This document shows positions 63,646-64,000 of a DNA stretch of 64,000 nucleotides, piece by piece. Location: contig NC_084850.1 of NCBI RefSeq assembly GCF_033115175.1, positions 110,715,939-110,779,938 on the forward strand, in the 5' to 3' direction. A program made the position numbers and the translations under genes. Origin of the DNA: Lepus europaeus (Eukaryota; Chordata; Mammalia; Lagomorpha; Leporidae). The notes under the pieces were generated by a model. It was given only the letters and a program-made list of their open reading frames with translations. It searched no databases and had not been told where the DNA came from. Each line of letters opens with the position of its first letter. Position 1 is the stretch's first letter.

Positions 63646-64000
63646 AAAGTTGGTGGGAAAGTGGAATTAAAAGATGTTTTTTACTATTACTTGTGTTGTA
63701 ACTCTTTAGAAATCCTATTTTCTTTCTGACTAAATCCTCCAACGACTTAAATCAAATGAAATGTTTGTCATCATCTTACTTGGTCTCTCCTACATGTGGC
63801 CACTGCCTTGATATATTTCTCTCCCTTGGTTTCTGAGCTGCCTCATTTTCCTGATTTTGCTCCTGTATACAAACCTTGGTCCTGAATGCTGGCTCCCCCT
63901 CCTGTGCTTGACTTGCACTTTGTGTTTCCTCAGATTCTTTTTTTCCTTTTCCACCTGCATAGAATACTTAGGTTATTGGAGCTACTTTCCTCTTTTCAGC

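Larger units (their letters stand above)
61768..64000 (+). other. RPGR intron 18 (partial)
   Basis: Two CSINEs (62005-62322 and 63347-63645). I searched for an exon 19-like frame (IFLFKR start, CaaX end) and found none. 62323-63340 and 63650-64000 hold nothing recognised. Confidence 0.75.

Noticed and set aside
1..64000. CRISPR arrays, bacterial operons, rRNA
   Set aside because: The window is mammalian. The regular short repeats present are microsatellites and the ORF15 minisatellite.

Overview
The window is mammalian X-linked-type genomic DNA and holds one protein-coding gene on the + strand: RPGR (retinitis pigmentosa GTPase regulator). It runs from a CpG-rich promoter and the start codon in exon 1 (ATG at 951) to exon 18. 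The final constitutive exon 19, which encodes the prenylation tail, lies beyond the right edge. The organism is almost certainly a rabbit or close relative (leporid lagomorph). The introns carry about 40 copies of the tRNA-derived lagomorph C-repeat (CSINE), recognisable by a GGGGCTGGCGCTGTGG-type head and a CT-rich, AAATAAATAAA-type tail, together with rabbit-type LINE-1 copies. The gene call rests on protein-level recognition of every exon, matching splice phases and GT/AG borders. Exon lengths agree with the human gene as I remember it, except where noted.

Layout. 1-480: nothing recognised. About 500-1200: CpG-rich promoter with a palindromic CRE and an ETS-type site, 5' UTR and exon 1 (951-978). 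Exons 2-10 (2331-27804) encode the RCC1-like beta-propeller. Exons 11-14 (28887-47662) encode the fast-evolving linker, and the 14.2-kb intron 11 contains a nearly full-length but dead antisense L1. Exon 15 starts at 48260 and has two fates. If spliced at the consensus donor at 48415 it joins exons 16 (58143-58313), 17 (59916-59973) and 18 (61679-61767), giving the constitutive isoform. If that donor is ignored, the frame runs on through the Glu/Gly-rich ORF15 to TAA at 49936-49938, giving the photoreceptor isoform. Joining exons 1-14 and ORF15 gives 3411 nt, that is 1136 residues plus stop, in frame throughout.

Most notable points. (1) Intron 14 (47663-48259) is 597 nt, a multiple of three, has no stop and is protein-like, so its retention yields a third, longer frame of 817 codons from exon 14 to the ORF15 stop. 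(2) The ORF15 purine tract contains seven tandem 78-bp (26-residue) units, each carrying the Glu/Gly motif expected to be polyglutamylated. (3) The 14 kb from 47115 to 61062 (ORF15, intron 15, exons 16-17) lacks any CSINE I could find, although elsewhere there is one per roughly 1.2 kb. (4) The exon 1 reading frame is open upstream to an in-frame ATG at 810. (5) An LTR-like sequence in intron 15 has a poly(A) tail and a 16-bp target duplication, as if moved by L1 machinery.

No second host gene, structural RNA gene or CRISPR array was found. Comparisons with human RPGR and with repeat families are from memory and were not run as searches.
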